From NCBI GenBank assembly GCA_026709415.1, contig JAPOSZ010000021.1, forward strand, positions 1 to 64,000: a stretch of DNA of 64,000 bases, in the 5' to 3' direction. Positions 18,605-28,813 of the stretch are shown here, in pieces; within the stretch, counting starts at the first letter, position 1, and every line of letters starts with the position of its first letter. The stretch comes from Flavobacteriaceae bacterium. GTDB taxonomy: Bacteria; Bacteroidota; Bacteroidia; Flavobacteriales; Flavobacteriaceae. The position numbers and the translations under genes are program-made. The notes beneath the pieces were generated by a model. That model ran no database searches, was not told the DNA's origin, and saw only the letters and a list, made by a program, of their open reading frames with translations.

Positions 18605-19616
18605 GAGGTTAAACGAATAAAGATTAACTGCAAAACGAAAAGTTCAAAAATGACAAGCAATGGAAATCGATAAAAAATTCAATAACGGAGTACTAGTGGC
18701 TTTCTGAATGGTTAATCTTTTTTAAATTTTTGGATTCCCAAAAAGTGTTATTTCTGACAAAGTTCCGTAGAATAATGATATCATCCTTGACAGACTTTTT
18801 CATCGATGCTTCAGTGATATAACTTGTCAAGAGAAAGTTTGGCTAATCTTCAAGCCGCAATAGCTATGGATAATCCAACTATATGGTATGGACACACAAC
18901 GAAGCCACATAGTTATTCTAGATGCATGAGCTTGGCTTGAAGCACTTTTATCACCCAAAGCTCAAAATCAATAGTGAAATAGTGTAAATCTCTGCCAACG
19001 GTACTAAATGCTTTTGACCTTAATATCATAACAACGGACACGAGATACAAAACCATGAATAGTGTGTTGGCTCCGAAAAATAACTCAATGAGGGCAAGCA
19101 GCCTTTTTACAATAATCATGAAAGATGGCCTCTTAACCCATTTTAGGATAAGCATAAGACAATCCCAACACAAGTAATAGATAATTCCACAACGTTTGGT
19201 AGCTCATTATCATTGATTAGTTCTATCGTATAGTCAATGCCTAAATGAAGTTAGACTTCAGCAGTATGATGGTCTAATTGAGCTCTCCGAAGTGAAGAGG
19301 ATGAACAATCATTATATTTGTAATCCCATACTAATTGTCATACAAACCAGAAACATAAAAAGGAATCAGATTTTTATTTGGTTGATTCAATACTTTGTCC
19401 ACAACTCAGTGTTGGCCGGTTTGCTATACCCTTAGGAGATTTTACTGAGAATATAGTCCTACATCATATGGTTCGTTCAAGTAAAATTAGCCCTACCCAA
19501 TAAAAGTGGTGGAACCAAATAAAAGAACTTTTGAAATAAACTACTAGCGTGGATAAGCAGAATGATAAAGATGTAGCTTGAGAAAATTGGTTGTCTATTA
19601 AAAACTTAAAATGATT
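18605..19616. other. Intergenic, about 1 kb, no supported gene
   Basis: A minus-strand frame (18913-19173, 86 codons) is rich in hydrophobic residues and has no recognised motif. The rest is broken in all frames. It looks like decayed insertion-sequence DNA without readable family signals. Confidence 0.4.
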
Positions 19617-21182
19617 ATGAAACGGATAGGGACTGCCAAAATTAGGGGACGGTATATTCTTTATTTTTTAGTATACTGTCTATTTCTTTCATCCCATAAA
19701 AAGCCACGTTCATCTAAACCATACCCAAACATAATTATTTTATATGCAGATGATATGGGCTATGGTGATTTAGGGATACAAAATCCAAAGTCAAAAATAC
19801 CGACCCCCAATCTTGATAAGCTCGCTAATGAAGGGTTGCTAATGACGGATGCACATAGCTCATCAGGCATCTGCTCACCCAGCAGATACGCTCTATTAAC
19901 AGGTCGGTATCATTGGCGTGATTTTCATGCCTTTGTTAAATCAATGGGACCTTCGGTGTTTCGATCAAATCAACAAACCCTCCCAAGGATTTTAAAAGCC
20001 AACGGATATAGTACCGCAGCTATAGGTAAATGGCATCTGGGCTGGGATTGGGATGCTATACGTAAACCCGAATTCAAGACCAAAGAAACAGTTCCATTAT
20101 TTGAAAAAAACATCGAAATTTGGCCATCACAGGCCTACGATTGGTCTAGATCAATTCCAGGTGGACCATGTTCTATAGGATTTGATTACTATTTTGGAGA
20201 TGGAACAATTAACTTTCCACCTTATGCTTGGATAGAAAATGATAAAGTTTTAATAGCACCTACGACTACCTTAACAAGCCAATCCGGATTGGGTGTGGCA
20301 CTAGAAGGTACTTGGCATCCAAGGCCAGGACCTGCCATCGAGAATTGGGATTTTTATAACGTATTACCCACTCTGACAGAAAAGGCGGTATCATACGTAA
20401 AAAAACAGAAACACAAGTCTAAACCCTTTTTTCTTTATATGGCCTTTCCATCTCCACACGCACCGATTGTCCCTAATAAAGAATTTCATGGAAAGTCCAA
20501 GGCTGGACCGTATGGTGATTTTGTTTATCAAACAGATTGGTGTGTTGGTGAAATCTTAAATGCTTTGGAAGAGATAGGAGCATCTAGGAATACCATCGTA
20601 ATCTTTTCTTCTGATAACGGTCCTGAAAAATACGCTTATAAAAGAATAAAAAATTTTAACCATCATAGTTCAGCTCCATTTAGGGGATTAAAACGAGATA
20701 TTTATGAAGGAGGGCATCATGTCCCCTTTATAGTTCGTTGGCCAAAAAAAATTAAACCAAGAAGCATTAGCGATGAAGTATTTAGTCAAGTCGATATTTT
20801 AAGCACTTTGGCCCATTTAATTGATATAGAACTCCCAAAAGGATTAGCCCATGACAGTTATGATTTCTCAGGGCTTTGGCTAGGTAATAAAGTTTCAAAA
20901 AATATAAGACCGGCTACTGTACAAAATACTCGGAAAGAGAGATATGCGTTAAGAAAGGGAAGATGGCTATTTATAAATCATAATTCAGGGTATCATACAA
21001 AACCACCCAAGTGGATTGAGACTAAATTTGGGTACCACGCAACCACTGATTCAGTTCAACTTTTTGATTTAAAAAATGATATTGCACAAAAAATCAATGT
21101 AGCTGACCAAAATATTGGATTGGTCAAATCTATGAAATTACATCTTGAAAAAATCCGACAAAATGAGCTTTTCATTGAATGA
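19617..21182 (+). CDS. S1-family sulfatase 2
   Basis: The product (about 521 residues) belongs to the S1 sulfatases. ATG 19617 (MKRIGTAKIRG) is chosen because it gives a normal signal peptide (basic start, then YILYFLVYCLFLSS). YADDMGYGDLG provides metal ligands; the maturation motif is C-S-P-S-R (Cys at residue 86). IGKWHLGWDW and SSDNGPEKY follow, with FIVRWP-type closing sequence. A long insertion between 130 and 230 distinguishes it from sulfatase 1, so it likely has another sulfate position or substrate. It stands alone after a kilobase of decayed DNA, 167 bases before sulfatase 3. Confidence 0.9.
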   Translation: MKRIGTAKIRGRYILYFLVYCLFLSSHKKPRSSKPYPNIIILYADDMGYGDLGIQNPKSKIPTPNLDKLANEGLLMTDAHSSSGICSPSRYALLTGRYHWRDFHAFVKSMGPSVFRSNQQTLPRILKANGYSTAAIGKWHLGWDWDAIRKPEFKTKETVPLFEKNIEIWPSQAYDWSRSIPGGPCSIGFDYYFGDGTINFPPYAWIENDKVLIAPTTTLTSQSGLGVALEGTWHPRPGPAIENWDFYNVLPTLTEKAVSYVKKQKHKSKPFFLYMAFPSPHAPIVPNKEFHGKSKAGPYGDFVYQTDWCVGEILNALEEIGASRNTIVIFSSDNGPEKYAYKRIKNFNHHSSAPFRGLKRDIYEGGHHVPFIVRWPKKIKPRSISDEVFSQVDILSTLAHLIDIELPKGLAHDSYDFSGLWLGNKVSKNIRPATVQNTRKERYALRKGRWLFINHNSGYHTKPPKWIETKFGYHATTDSVQLFDLKNDIAQKINVADQNIGLVKSMKLHLEKIRQNELFIE

Positions 21183-21349
21183 TTTGATATTTAAGCTCTT
21201 CCATTTATTATGGATTAGTGAATATAAAAACTAGTTTTATCAAAAAATACACCTTGCCTACGGTTTTATAAACTTATGATTTAAAATATTGAGTTGATAA
21301 GAAGCCAACAATAGGAACAACCCATAAAAATCACTATAAAAATAAACCC

Positions 21350-23167
21350 ATGGGAACATCGCTGTTTTTCACCATTTTATGCTTTACAATTATTTTCTTT
21401 CAAACACAATCGACAGGAAGAATAATATCAGAGTTACCCAATGTGATACTAGTAATTACTGATGACCAAGGCTATGGAGACTTGGGACATACAGGAAATC
21501 CTATTATTAAAACTCCTACCATCGATCAATTTGCATTACAAGGCGTTCGTCTAACTAACTACCATGTTGGTACAACTTGTTCCCCCACAAGAGCTGGGTT
21601 ACTCACTGGTAGAAATGGTAATAGAAATGGTGTATGGCACACCATCATGGGAGCTTCTATCTTAAATAAAGAAGAGGTAACACTAGCCGATGTATTTAAG
21701 AATAACGGATATAAAACAGGAATGTTTGGCAAATGGCATTTAGGAGACAACCATCCTTTTACTCCCCAGGATCGAGGTTTTGAAGAAACATTTTATCATG
21801 GAGGTGGAGGTGTTGGTCAAACACCAGACTATTGGAACAACAATTATTTTGACGATACCTATTTTAGAAATGGCATTCCAGAAAAAACCGAAGGTTATTG
21901 TACTGATGTCTGGTTCGATGAAGCTATTAAGTTTATTGAAAGTAAAAAAGACCATCCTTTTTTATGTTATGTTAGTTTAAATGCACCACACGCTCCTTTT
22001 AATGTTCCAATTGAATATTATAATCTATATCAAGATGAGGAAACACTATTGGAAACACAAAAGCGGTTTTATGGCATGATTACCAATATAGATGATAACT
22101 TCTCAAGGTTATTAAAAAAGCTAGATGATTTAGATCTAAGGGATAATACTATCGTTATATTCACTACAGATAATGGAACATCACATGGTTATAGAGTTAA
22201 TAATAAAACTAGACAAGTTCATGGTTATAATGCAGGAATGCGCGGAACCAAGGCCAGCGTATATGACGGAGGTCATAGAGTACCTTTTATTATGCAATGG
22301 CCAAATAGAAATTTGGAAGCGGGAAAATCACTCGATGAATTAACAGCGCATGTCGATATATTGCCTACTATCGTTTCCCTCACAGGTTTAAAATACACGC
22401 CTGATAAAGTGATGGATGGGACAGATATAAGCGATTACATATTAAGCGGAACCAAACCGAAGGATCGATACTTGGTTACCGATACCCAACGAATCTCATG
22501 GCCAAAAAAAGGAAGGAAAAGTTGTGTCATGCAAGGCCACTGGAGGTTGGTCAATGGGAAAGAATTGTATGATGTAAGTGAAGATCCTGGACAATCAAAA
22601 AATATAGCGGATAAACACCCAAAAAGATTAGTAGCAATGAATACATTTTACGATTCTTGGTGGGAAAGCGTTATTAAAGAAACTAAATATTCTAGCATAG
22701 TATTAGGGGTAAATCCTATAGATGTATTAACCTGTCATGATATTAAAACAGTTGGTTATTTTTCGCATTATAATCAGATGAGAATAAGACGAGGAGAACC
22801 AATCAAACCAGCCCCTTTCCAAGTTGATTTTGCTCAAGAAGGGAATTACTTATTTAAGATATCACGTTGGCCAATGGAAAGTGGACTCGCTTTGGGATCT
22901 GAGGTTTTGGACGGATATCCAGCGACTGCCACAGAAAACAATCGCATCAATGGAAAAGCCATGAAATTCAAAAAGGCATTTATAAAAATTGGAAATCAAG
23001 AGATATCAATGGATGTCGATAATTCAAAGAAATCTGTAGACTTTCAACTTTCCGTGCCAAAAGGAAAAACAGAGTTATTGGCTTGGTTAGAATTAGAAGA
23101 TGGAGCGCTTTCTAGCGCCTTTTATGTTTATATAGAGAAAAATGAAGTCAAGCCTTCCAACATATAG
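21350..23167 (+). CDS. S1-family arylsulfatase-like protein with C-terminal extension
   Basis: The 605-residue product has a signal peptide (MGTSLFFTILCFTIIFF) and an S1 sulfatase domain. TDDQGYGDLG and the maturation motif C77-S-P-T-R are present, followed by GKWHLGDNHPFTPQDRGF and TTDNGTSHGY. The arylsulfatase-like domain ends near 430. The remaining 170 residues contain a beta-rich part with VDFAQEGNYLFKISRWP, a region seen in some secreted Bacteroidota sulfatases and probably an accessory module. It lies between sulfatase 2 and the GH29 gene, all on one strand. The substrate is inferred to be a sulfated fucose-containing glycan from these neighbours. Confidence 0.9.
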   Translation: MGTSLFFTILCFTIIFFQTQSTGRIISELPNVILVITDDQGYGDLGHTGNPIIKTPTIDQFALQGVRLTNYHVGTTCSPTRAGLLTGRNGNRNGVWHTIMGASILNKEEVTLADVFKNNGYKTGMFGKWHLGDNHPFTPQDRGFEETFYHGGGGVGQTPDYWNNNYFDDTYFRNGIPEKTEGYCTDVWFDEAIKFIESKKDHPFLCYVSLNAPHAPFNVPIEYYNLYQDEETLLETQKRFYGMITNIDDNFSRLLKKLDDLDLRDNTIVIFTTDNGTSHGYRVNNKTRQVHGYNAGMRGTKASVYDGGHRVPFIMQWPNRNLEAGKSLDELTAHVDILPTIVSLTGLKYTPDKVMDGTDISDYILSGTKPKDRYLVTDTQRISWPKKGRKSCVMQGHWRLVNGKELYDVSEDPGQSKNIADKHPKRLVAMNTFYDSWWESVIKETKYSSIVLGVNPIDVLTCHDIKTVGYFSHYNQMRIRRGEPIKPAPFQVDFAQEGNYLFKISRWPMESGLALGSEVLDGYPATATENNRINGKAMKFKKAFIKIGNQEISMDVDNSKKSVDFQLSVPKGKTELLAWLELEDGALSSAFYVYIEKNEVKPSNI

Positions 23168-23540
23168 AATTGTGTTATTTCCAAAAGATAGATTGCCATA
23201 TTTAGGGAATCTTGATTTATTAGACACCTATCAATAGTGGGCAGATTTGTGTTGAGATTTATTTTAAACTATCATGCCGTCAGTTTGTTGAACTTTTCAT
23301 TTTCTTGAAATTGAAGATTTATCAAATAAAAAAAAGATACCAATGATGAACAAACTAGAATCAAAATGACGATGAAGACAGCTTTAAATACGCTGAAAAC
23401 ATATTTAATTATAGGAAATATTTGGGGGCTCTTGTGGTATTGGATATAGATTTTCAGTGAATTCCATTATTTTTATATTGAACTCTCAAAAAAAGTAAGA
23501 TAAGAGCCAATCATATTAGCACCTCTATCAATGTTAGTTC
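23168..23540. other. Intergenic, 373 bases
   Basis: No gene, tRNA or clear regulatory element is seen between sulfatase 3 and the fucosidase gene. The gap is long enough for a separate promoter. Confidence 0.4.
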
Positions 23541-25370
23541 ATGAAACCAAACAATAATATTTATAGCCAGTTTTATATCATAAAGCCTTTCAGCCTAATA
23601 CTCCTATTTTCATTCCATAGCCTTTTTGCTCAAATAAAAGATCAAAACACAATGGATCAGATGTGGGGTGAAGAACAACTGAAGATCGATGCTCTTAAAA
23701 ATGGAAAAGGCAAACTCTTCGATGAAGGCAACTTCGGTATGTTCATACACTGGGGACTTTATTCCAATTTAGCAGGGGTATGGGATGGGAAAACCTATTA
23801 TGGCATTGGTGAGTGGTTGATGAGTCCGAGAGTTGCCAATATTCCACCTAAAGAATATATGGCTGTAGCAAAACAGTTTAACCCCATAAAATTTAATGCT
23901 AGAGAAATAGCCAAACTAGCTAAAGATGCTGGTATGAAGTACATCATTATTACTAGCAAGCATCATGAAGGATTTGCCATGTTTGAATCTAAAGTAAGTG
24001 ATTTTAATATAGTCGATGCAACTCCTTTTGCAAGAGATCCATTGCATGAACTATCTGCGGCTTGTCGTGAATTGGGCTTGGGATTTGGTTTTTACTATTC
24101 ACATTTTCAAGACTGGACGGCTCCGGGTGGTGGCAGAGGACCAAAAATAGATGATGAGGGGAATAAGGTATACTTTGAGGACTATTTCTATCAAAAATGC
24201 ATGCCACAGGTCAAAGAGATATGCACAAATTATGGGCAAATAGATTTTGTTTGGTTTGATACTCCTGGAAAGATGCCTAAAAAATATATTGTAGAATTGG
24301 CAGACATGGTAAGGAAGCTTCAACCCAAAGCCATGATGTGTAGTAGAATTGGTCATGGCATGGGTGATTATATAAGTAAGGGAGATATGGAAGTGCCATT
24401 AAAAAATATTGATGGCCTATGGGAAACGGCAGATACGATTAACGATTCTTGGTCTTTTGTTTGGTATGATAAAAACTTTAAAAGTCCAAAAGAAATTTTA
24501 AAAAAACTTATAAGCACAGTGGCTAGAGGAGGAAGCTACTTATTAAATGTGGGGCCAGATCCCAATGGAGAAGTGCCTTTAATTGGAAAAACTTTTTTAA
24601 GAGAAGTAGGACAGTGGATAGAAAAATATCCTCGAGTTATATATGCGGCAGGAAGTTCTCCTTGGGGATATCAATTACCATGGGGAGATATTACAACCAA
24701 AGAAAAATCACTATTTCTTCATGTATTTGACTGGCCTCAAGATGGAAAACTATATCTTCCAAATTTGGAGAGTGATATAGAATCGGCATCCATTCTAAAT
24801 ACTTTAGGATTAAATCGTGTTTCATATAATAAAGTAAAGGACTGGATCGTTTTTAATATTCCCAAAAAAGCCCCCGATAATCTAGTTTCGGTAATCGAAG
24901 TGAAGTTAGAAGAAAATATAAGTTCTTTAAAGATGAATTCCGACATTGGTCTTCATCCTAATATGGAAAACATAATACCTATCGCTTTAGGAAAAGCTGA
25001 AAATGCTGAAGAAAAACAGATAAGATGGATGGAAAAATTTGGAGAATGGAAGCATGCAAATCAAGTCAGTAATTGGGGAAAAAATGGAAAGATTACTTGG
25101 GAAATAAACGTACAAAAATTGGGTTATTATTATTTAGACCTATGTTATTCAGGAGAAAACAGATTGGTATGGAAAACAGTCACCGATGAAGGCATTTCAG
25201 TTCAGAACCAACAAGGGGCTACCCATAAATATGCATACTACAATATGGGCATTTTAGAATTTAAAACTCCTGGAAAACATACCATTACGACCTCTTTGGT
25301 AGAAGGGAATCGACAATCATCAAGCCTCAAATCTATAAGAATAAGACCCATCAATATATCCGGCAAATAA
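23541..25370 (+). CDS. GH29 alpha-L-fucosidase
   Basis: GH29 enzymes release terminal alpha-L-fucose with retention of configuration. The 609-residue product has a signal peptide ending near SLFAQ (30), so it is secreted or periplasmic. The (beta/alpha)8 domain shows NFGMFIHWGLYS, IIITSKHHEGFAMF (His-His-Glu binding fucose) and FGFYYSHFQDW. The nucleophile is D240 in QIDFVWFDTPG. The C-terminal 230 residues include a beta-sandwich that may bind sugar. It follows three sulfatase genes on the same strand, which suggests desulfation before fucose removal. The general acid/base residue is not certain by eye. Confidence 0.92.
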   Translation: MKPNNNIYSQFYIIKPFSLILLFSFHSLFAQIKDQNTMDQMWGEEQLKIDALKNGKGKLFDEGNFGMFIHWGLYSNLAGVWDGKTYYGIGEWLMSPRVANIPPKEYMAVAKQFNPIKFNAREIAKLAKDAGMKYIIITSKHHEGFAMFESKVSDFNIVDATPFARDPLHELSAACRELGLGFGFYYSHFQDWTAPGGGRGPKIDDEGNKVYFEDYFYQKCMPQVKEICTNYGQIDFVWFDTPGKMPKKYIVELADMVRKLQPKAMMCSRIGHGMGDYISKGDMEVPLKNIDGLWETADTINDSWSFVWYDKNFKSPKEILKKLISTVARGGSYLLNVGPDPNGEVPLIGKTFLREVGQWIEKYPRVIYAAGSSPWGYQLPWGDITTKEKSLFLHVFDWPQDGKLYLPNLESDIESASILNTLGLNRVSYNKVKDWIVFNIPKKAPDNLVSVIEVKLEENISSLKMNSDIGLHPNMENIIPIALGKAENAEEKQIRWMEKFGEWKHANQVSNWGKNGKITWEINVQKLGYYYLDLCYSGENRLVWKTVTDEGISVQNQQGATHKYAYYNMGILEFKTPGKHTITTSLVEGNRQSSSLKSIRIRPINISGK

Positions 25371-25472
25371 AAACAAACGAAATAACCATCTGTGTTGTCC
25401 CCACACACCTCCTTTATCAATTCTAAAATATTCACAAAGTATTTTTTCTCAAAGTTCTTTTAATACGAAGTT

Positions 25473-25534
25473 GCATTTCAAATTAAACTAATTCATCAAA
25501 CTATATCATAGAATTCTTCTATTTTTGGGGAAAC
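25473..25534 (+). repeat. Direct repeat, right copy, after the fucosidase gene
   Basis: This copy aligns with 16236-16295 at roughly 80%. It ends just at the beginning of the next open frame (25537), so it may be the upstream region of that gene; the left copy would then be a relic of a similar upstream region. Confidence 0.55.
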
Positions 25535-25536
25535 TG

Positions 25537-26285
25537 ATGGTTATGACATCCTTATCCAAAGGACTGATCGAAGATATCATGGCTTATTATGAAAAAATGA
25601 ATCATTACGATTTTGTGGTCAAACCAAGCCTTCCAATTTTATTTTTTGGTGATATAGAATCCTTTGTCAATCAAAATAAAAGGATTGTTACCGTGGCCTT
25701 AAATCCATCGGATAAAGAATTCAGATCATCACATGATGAAAACTATTCCTATTTTAGATTTCCTCAATATAAAAAATCCGGGGAAACACTTATAAAATCC
25801 CTAAACAATTATTTTAAATCTAGACCTTACAATGGGTGGTTTAAATCTTCATTTGAGACTTTTTTAAATGGTCTCACGTGTAGTTATTATCCTGATAATC
25901 CATACGATAAAGTCCTACATACCGATATTGGTTCACCGCTAGCAACCAATCCTACTTGGGGGAAATTATCCCAATATCAAAAATCATTGTTGATAAAGGA
26001 TGGATTTGAATTTTGGAAAAGATTGATGGTGGAAATTAAACCTCAATTGATTATTCTTTGGTAGCCTATATCCATCTACAACTCCTAAATCTTTCATCAA
26101 AGGAAATTATCCATTCAATAAATTATACCAAAGAAGGAAACCCCCGTAGAAAGCCCTATAATCTAGAGAAATACCGAGTTAAGATTGATGATTTTGAAAC
26201 CAATTTAGTTTTTGGCAAAGCTGCCAATAAACCATTTAGTTTGGTATCTAACAACGATAAAATAAAAATGGGTAAAGTGTTTTAA
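25537..26285 (+). pseudogene. Uracil-DNA-glycosylase-superfamily-like gene, frameshifted
   Basis: The first frame (from ATG 25537) has IVTVALNPSDKEF and GSPLATNPTWGKLS, which resemble the motif-1 and surrounding regions of uracil-DNA-glycosylase-superfamily proteins of unknown role. It stops at 26062-26064 after QLIILW. The frame starting at 26058 continues the same protein (VAYIHLQLLNL, ending NDKIKMGKVF). A one-base change near 26060 would join them into about 248 residues. Either the gene is dead or the assembly has an error. The assignment to the superfamily is tentative. It sits between the fucosidase and a Bax-inhibitor-like gene with no obvious functional link. Confidence 0.55.
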
Positions 26286-26391
26286 GTACTTTTTTTGATT
26301 GATTATAAAATAGACTATGGTTAAAAATCACATGAAAATTTCAACCTCATAAACGGTATAATATTGGTCCAATCCTAATATTTTAGTATTT

Positions 26392-27135
26392 CTATTGCCT
26401 AGAATTTAGGCGAGCAAGTAGCCTAAGAATTTCTAAATATAACCAAATTAAGGTTACAAGGAGTCCAAAGGCACCATACCATTCCATATATTTTGGAAGT
26501 TTTTCTTTTGATGCTCGATCGATAAAATCAAAATCCAAAACTAGATTAAGAGCAGCAATCACAATAATCACTAAATTGATACCGATGGCCATCATGGAAG
26601 CATTGGTGGGGTCTAAGACACTAACATTGACACCAAAAAAACCCAAAATAAAACTAGCGAAATAAAACAGAAAAACACCGCCTGTAGCAGCCATAATTCC
26701 CAACCTAAATTTGTTAGTGACCTTAATGGCTCCCGAGCGATACAGCATGAGCATGGTCACTAAAATAGCTAGCGTAATGAATATGGCTTGAAAAACAATA
26801 CCCTCATACATGGCTCCAAAAACGGCCGAAATGCCCCCTAAAAAAGCCCCTTCTAAAATGGCATAGATAGGAACAGTCGTTGGAGCCCATTGCTTTTTGA
26901 AAACAGTGACAATGGCAACAACAAAACCAGCGATAGCCGTGCCTATAATCCAGCCAGGCGTCATCGATTGATAGGTTAAAAGACCAACAGCAACCATTAA
27001 ACCAATACTCATAAAAATTTTATTTAAAGTACCGTTTAATGTCATGGTGTTGTTTAAATCAGAACTTTTAGTTCTATCAAACGCTCTTGAACCAAATATT
27101 GGGTTTCCCGATTTTTGAGTAATAATTGCACTCAT
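26392..27135 (-). CDS. Bax inhibitor-1/YccA-family membrane protein
   Basis: The 247-residue protein starts at ATG 27135 and has seven membrane segments from about residue 35 to the end. The N-terminal NPIFGSRAFDR block and the late FDFIDRASKEKLPKYMEWYGAFG segment are typical of the long YccA-type Bacteroidota form. Family members in bacteria are linked to membrane protein quality control (YccA inhibits FtsH) and calcium leak; the function here is not known. It appears to be a stand-alone gene between the frameshifted gene and a small lipoprotein gene. Confidence 0.85.
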   Translation of the reverse strand: MSAIITQKSGNPIFGSRAFDRTKSSDLNNTMTLNGTLNKIFMSIGLMVAVGLLTYQSMTPGWIIGTAIAGFVVAIVTVFKKQWAPTTVPIYAILEGAFLGGISAVFGAMYEGIVFQAIFITLAILVTMLMLYRSGAIKVTNKFRLGIMAATGGVFLFYFASFILGFFGVNVSVLDPTNASMMAIGINLVIIVIAALNLVLDFDFIDRASKEKLPKYMEWYGAFGLLVTLIWLYLEILRLLARLNSRQ

Positions 27136-27219
27136 TTTTTTTCGATTTAATTGGAAACAAAGATAAACTATAACAGATTTTTAGGTTGAAATTCCATATG
27201 ACAAACCAAACTGAGTGAT

Positions 27220-27426
27220 CTATAGCTTGTCATTCAATGAATCTTGAACTTGGGCGGATGGAGTTGGTATTTCTGAATCAATCTCCGCTTCCCTTTTTGG
27301 TTGATCATTGGGGGCATCTTCTTGATTTAAATCAACTTTAACTTCAAATTCTTTAGGAAACATAACATAAAGACATTGGTTAAACGTCAAAAGCACCACC
27401 AATAAGAAAAAAACTTTTTTTACCAT
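27220..27426 (-). CDS. Small acidic lipoprotein
   Basis: The 68-residue product has a leader MVKKVFFLLVVLLTFNQC with a cysteine at 18 that could be a lipobox (TFNQC is not ideal). The remainder is acidic and disordered, rich in E, D, P and Q. No family is recognised. It starts at ATG 27426 and lies upstream of the BI-1-like gene on the same strand, with an 84-base gap. Confidence 0.5.
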   Translation of the reverse strand: MVKKVFFLLVVLLTFNQCLYVMFPKEFEVKVDLNQEDAPNDQPKREAEIDSEIPTPSAQVQDSLNDKL

Positions 27427-27562
27427 ATAAATTTAGCTTGTTTTATTCAAGAGACTATTGGCTTTAAATTGTTACAATTTTTGCATCAATTCCAAATAGT
27501 TAACCTTGAAATGGTTGATTGAGATTTGTTCATTGCCATACCTAGTGAAACGTTGCGTGACA

Positions 27563-28417
27563 CTAGATAGACACCATATTGGTGAGTGTGCCAATTCCGT
27601 CGATGCTGATATCCACTTGATCATTGATTTTAAGCGTAAAATTTTCATCAGGAACAAGACAAGTGCCGGTCATAAGAAAAACTCCGTTGGGAAAACGCTG
27701 GTCCCGAAATAAATAATCCACCAATTCAAACAAATCTCTTTTCATTTTTGAAATGGAGATCTGCTCTTGATAGACTATCTGATTTTTTCGGCTAATCTTG
27801 ATTTTGATCATTGTTTCTGGAGATATGGGAGAATCAGGAATGTATAAGCAGGGGCCTAAACTTGAACTACGATCATACACTTTGGCTTGGGGTAAATAAA
27901 GTGGGTTCAGACCTTCGATACTCCTTGAACTGACATCATTCCCAATGGTGTACCCTTCAATCGTTTTAGAGGAAGAAACGAACAGTGTCAACTCGGGTTC
28001 GGGAACATTCCAAGTGGAATCTTTTCTAATAGCTATTGATTGATTATGACCAACACATCGGCGTCGATTTCCTTTATAAAACAATTCGGGACGATCTGCA
28101 TAATAAACCATATCATAAAACTTTGATCCCCCAGAATCTTTTGATTCATCCATTCGCGCAGTACGACTGCGCATGTAAGTCACACCGGCAGCCCAGATTT
28201 CTTGCTGATTTAAAGGCGGATCGATGTGCTTAAAATCCGGGGTGGGACAAGGAATCCAATTTTTAGATTGGTCCATTAAATATTGATGCAACTCTTTCCG
28301 ATTGATTAGTTTATCAAAATGGATGTCTTGAGTTTTAAACCAATGATTATCAATGGCTAGATAAAGATGATGATTGCTTTTGTAGAGTTTCAATTTAAGT
28401 TGCTTATTAATAATCAA
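27563..28417 (-). CDS. Fumarylacetoacetate-hydrolase-family protein, probable deoxy-sugar-acid hydrolase
   Basis: FAA-hydrolase-family enzymes cleave C-C bonds of diketo acids. The 284-residue product shows NVPEPELTLFVSS (E140 and E142, metal ligands), GYTIGNDVSSRSIEG (D161) and DRSSSLGPCL. The start is taken as TTG 28417, overlapping the end of the mutarotase gene by 11 bases; no ATG is nearby. Because it follows a mutarotase and FucP in one operon, the likely substrate is a diketo-deoxy-L-fuconate from non-phosphorylative fucose breakdown; that is inferred. No fuconate dehydratase or fucose dehydrogenase is seen in the window, although the Gfo/Idh gene downstream is a remote possibility. 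Confidence 0.8.
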   Translation of the reverse strand: MIINKQLKLKLYKSNHHLYLAIDNHWFKTQDIHFDKLINRKELHQYLMDQSKNWIPCPTPDFKHIDPPLNQQEIWAAGVTYMRSRTARMDESKDSGGSKFYDMVYYADRPELFYKGNRRRCVGHNQSIAIRKDSTWNVPEPELTLFVSSSKTIEGYTIGNDVSSRSIEGLNPLYLPQAKVYDRSSSLGPCLYIPDSPISPETMIKIKISRKNQIVYQEQISISKMKRDLFELVDYLFRDQRFPNGVFLMTGTCLVPDENFTLKINDQVDISIDGIGTLTNMVSI

Positions 28418-28736
28418 AAATTAATTTTAACGGAGTCCATTTTTGTCCTGGTTTTGCCCAAGGGATAGGTATTTGGAATTGACTCATTAGTTTTTCCCAT
28501 TTTTGAACCACTGGATTGGCTAAATCCATTTGATTCTTCTGTTCAAAACTAAAATTTTCATTGACGGTGATATGCATGTGTAATCGGTTTCCAATATGAT
28601 AAATTTTCATATTGATTATCCCAGAATCTCGAATACTTTTTAATATTTCAGGCCATACATTCCTATGGTATTCGATATATTTTTCAATGAGTTGTTTATC
28701 ATCGGGCATATCGACGGCGAGAGCATAATTTTTCAT
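28407..28736 (-). CDS. L-rhamnose/L-fucose mutarotase-family protein
   Basis: The 109-residue product belongs to the RhaM-like (DUF718) mutarotases, which interconvert alpha and beta anomers of L-rhamnose or L-fucose. Diagnostic segments are YIEYHRNVWPEILKSIRDSG (active-site His in EYH), IYHIGNRLHMHI and PIPWAKPGQKWTPLKLIFD, ending with the usual W-x-P-x-x-x-I-F. It starts at ATG 28736. It lies between fucP and the FAA-hydrolase gene, so fucose is the likely substrate even though the family name is rhamnose. Confidence 0.88.
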   Translation of the reverse strand: MKNYALAVDMPDDKQLIEKYIEYHRNVWPEILKSIRDSGIINMKIYHIGNRLHMHITVNENFSFEQKNQMDLANPVVQKWEKLMSQFQIPIPWAKPGQKWTPLKLIFDY

Positions 28737-28813
28737 GTGTTTTATAAGTATTCATTGAGTTAATTAGAAAGTTTATTCTTCAAAATTCTAATGCCATGAG
28801 GATATAAAAAGAT

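Noticed and set aside
18913-19173. Hydrophobic minus-strand frame of 86 codons
   Set aside because: No recognised domain and it lies in decayed DNA between remnants; not enough to call a membrane protein.
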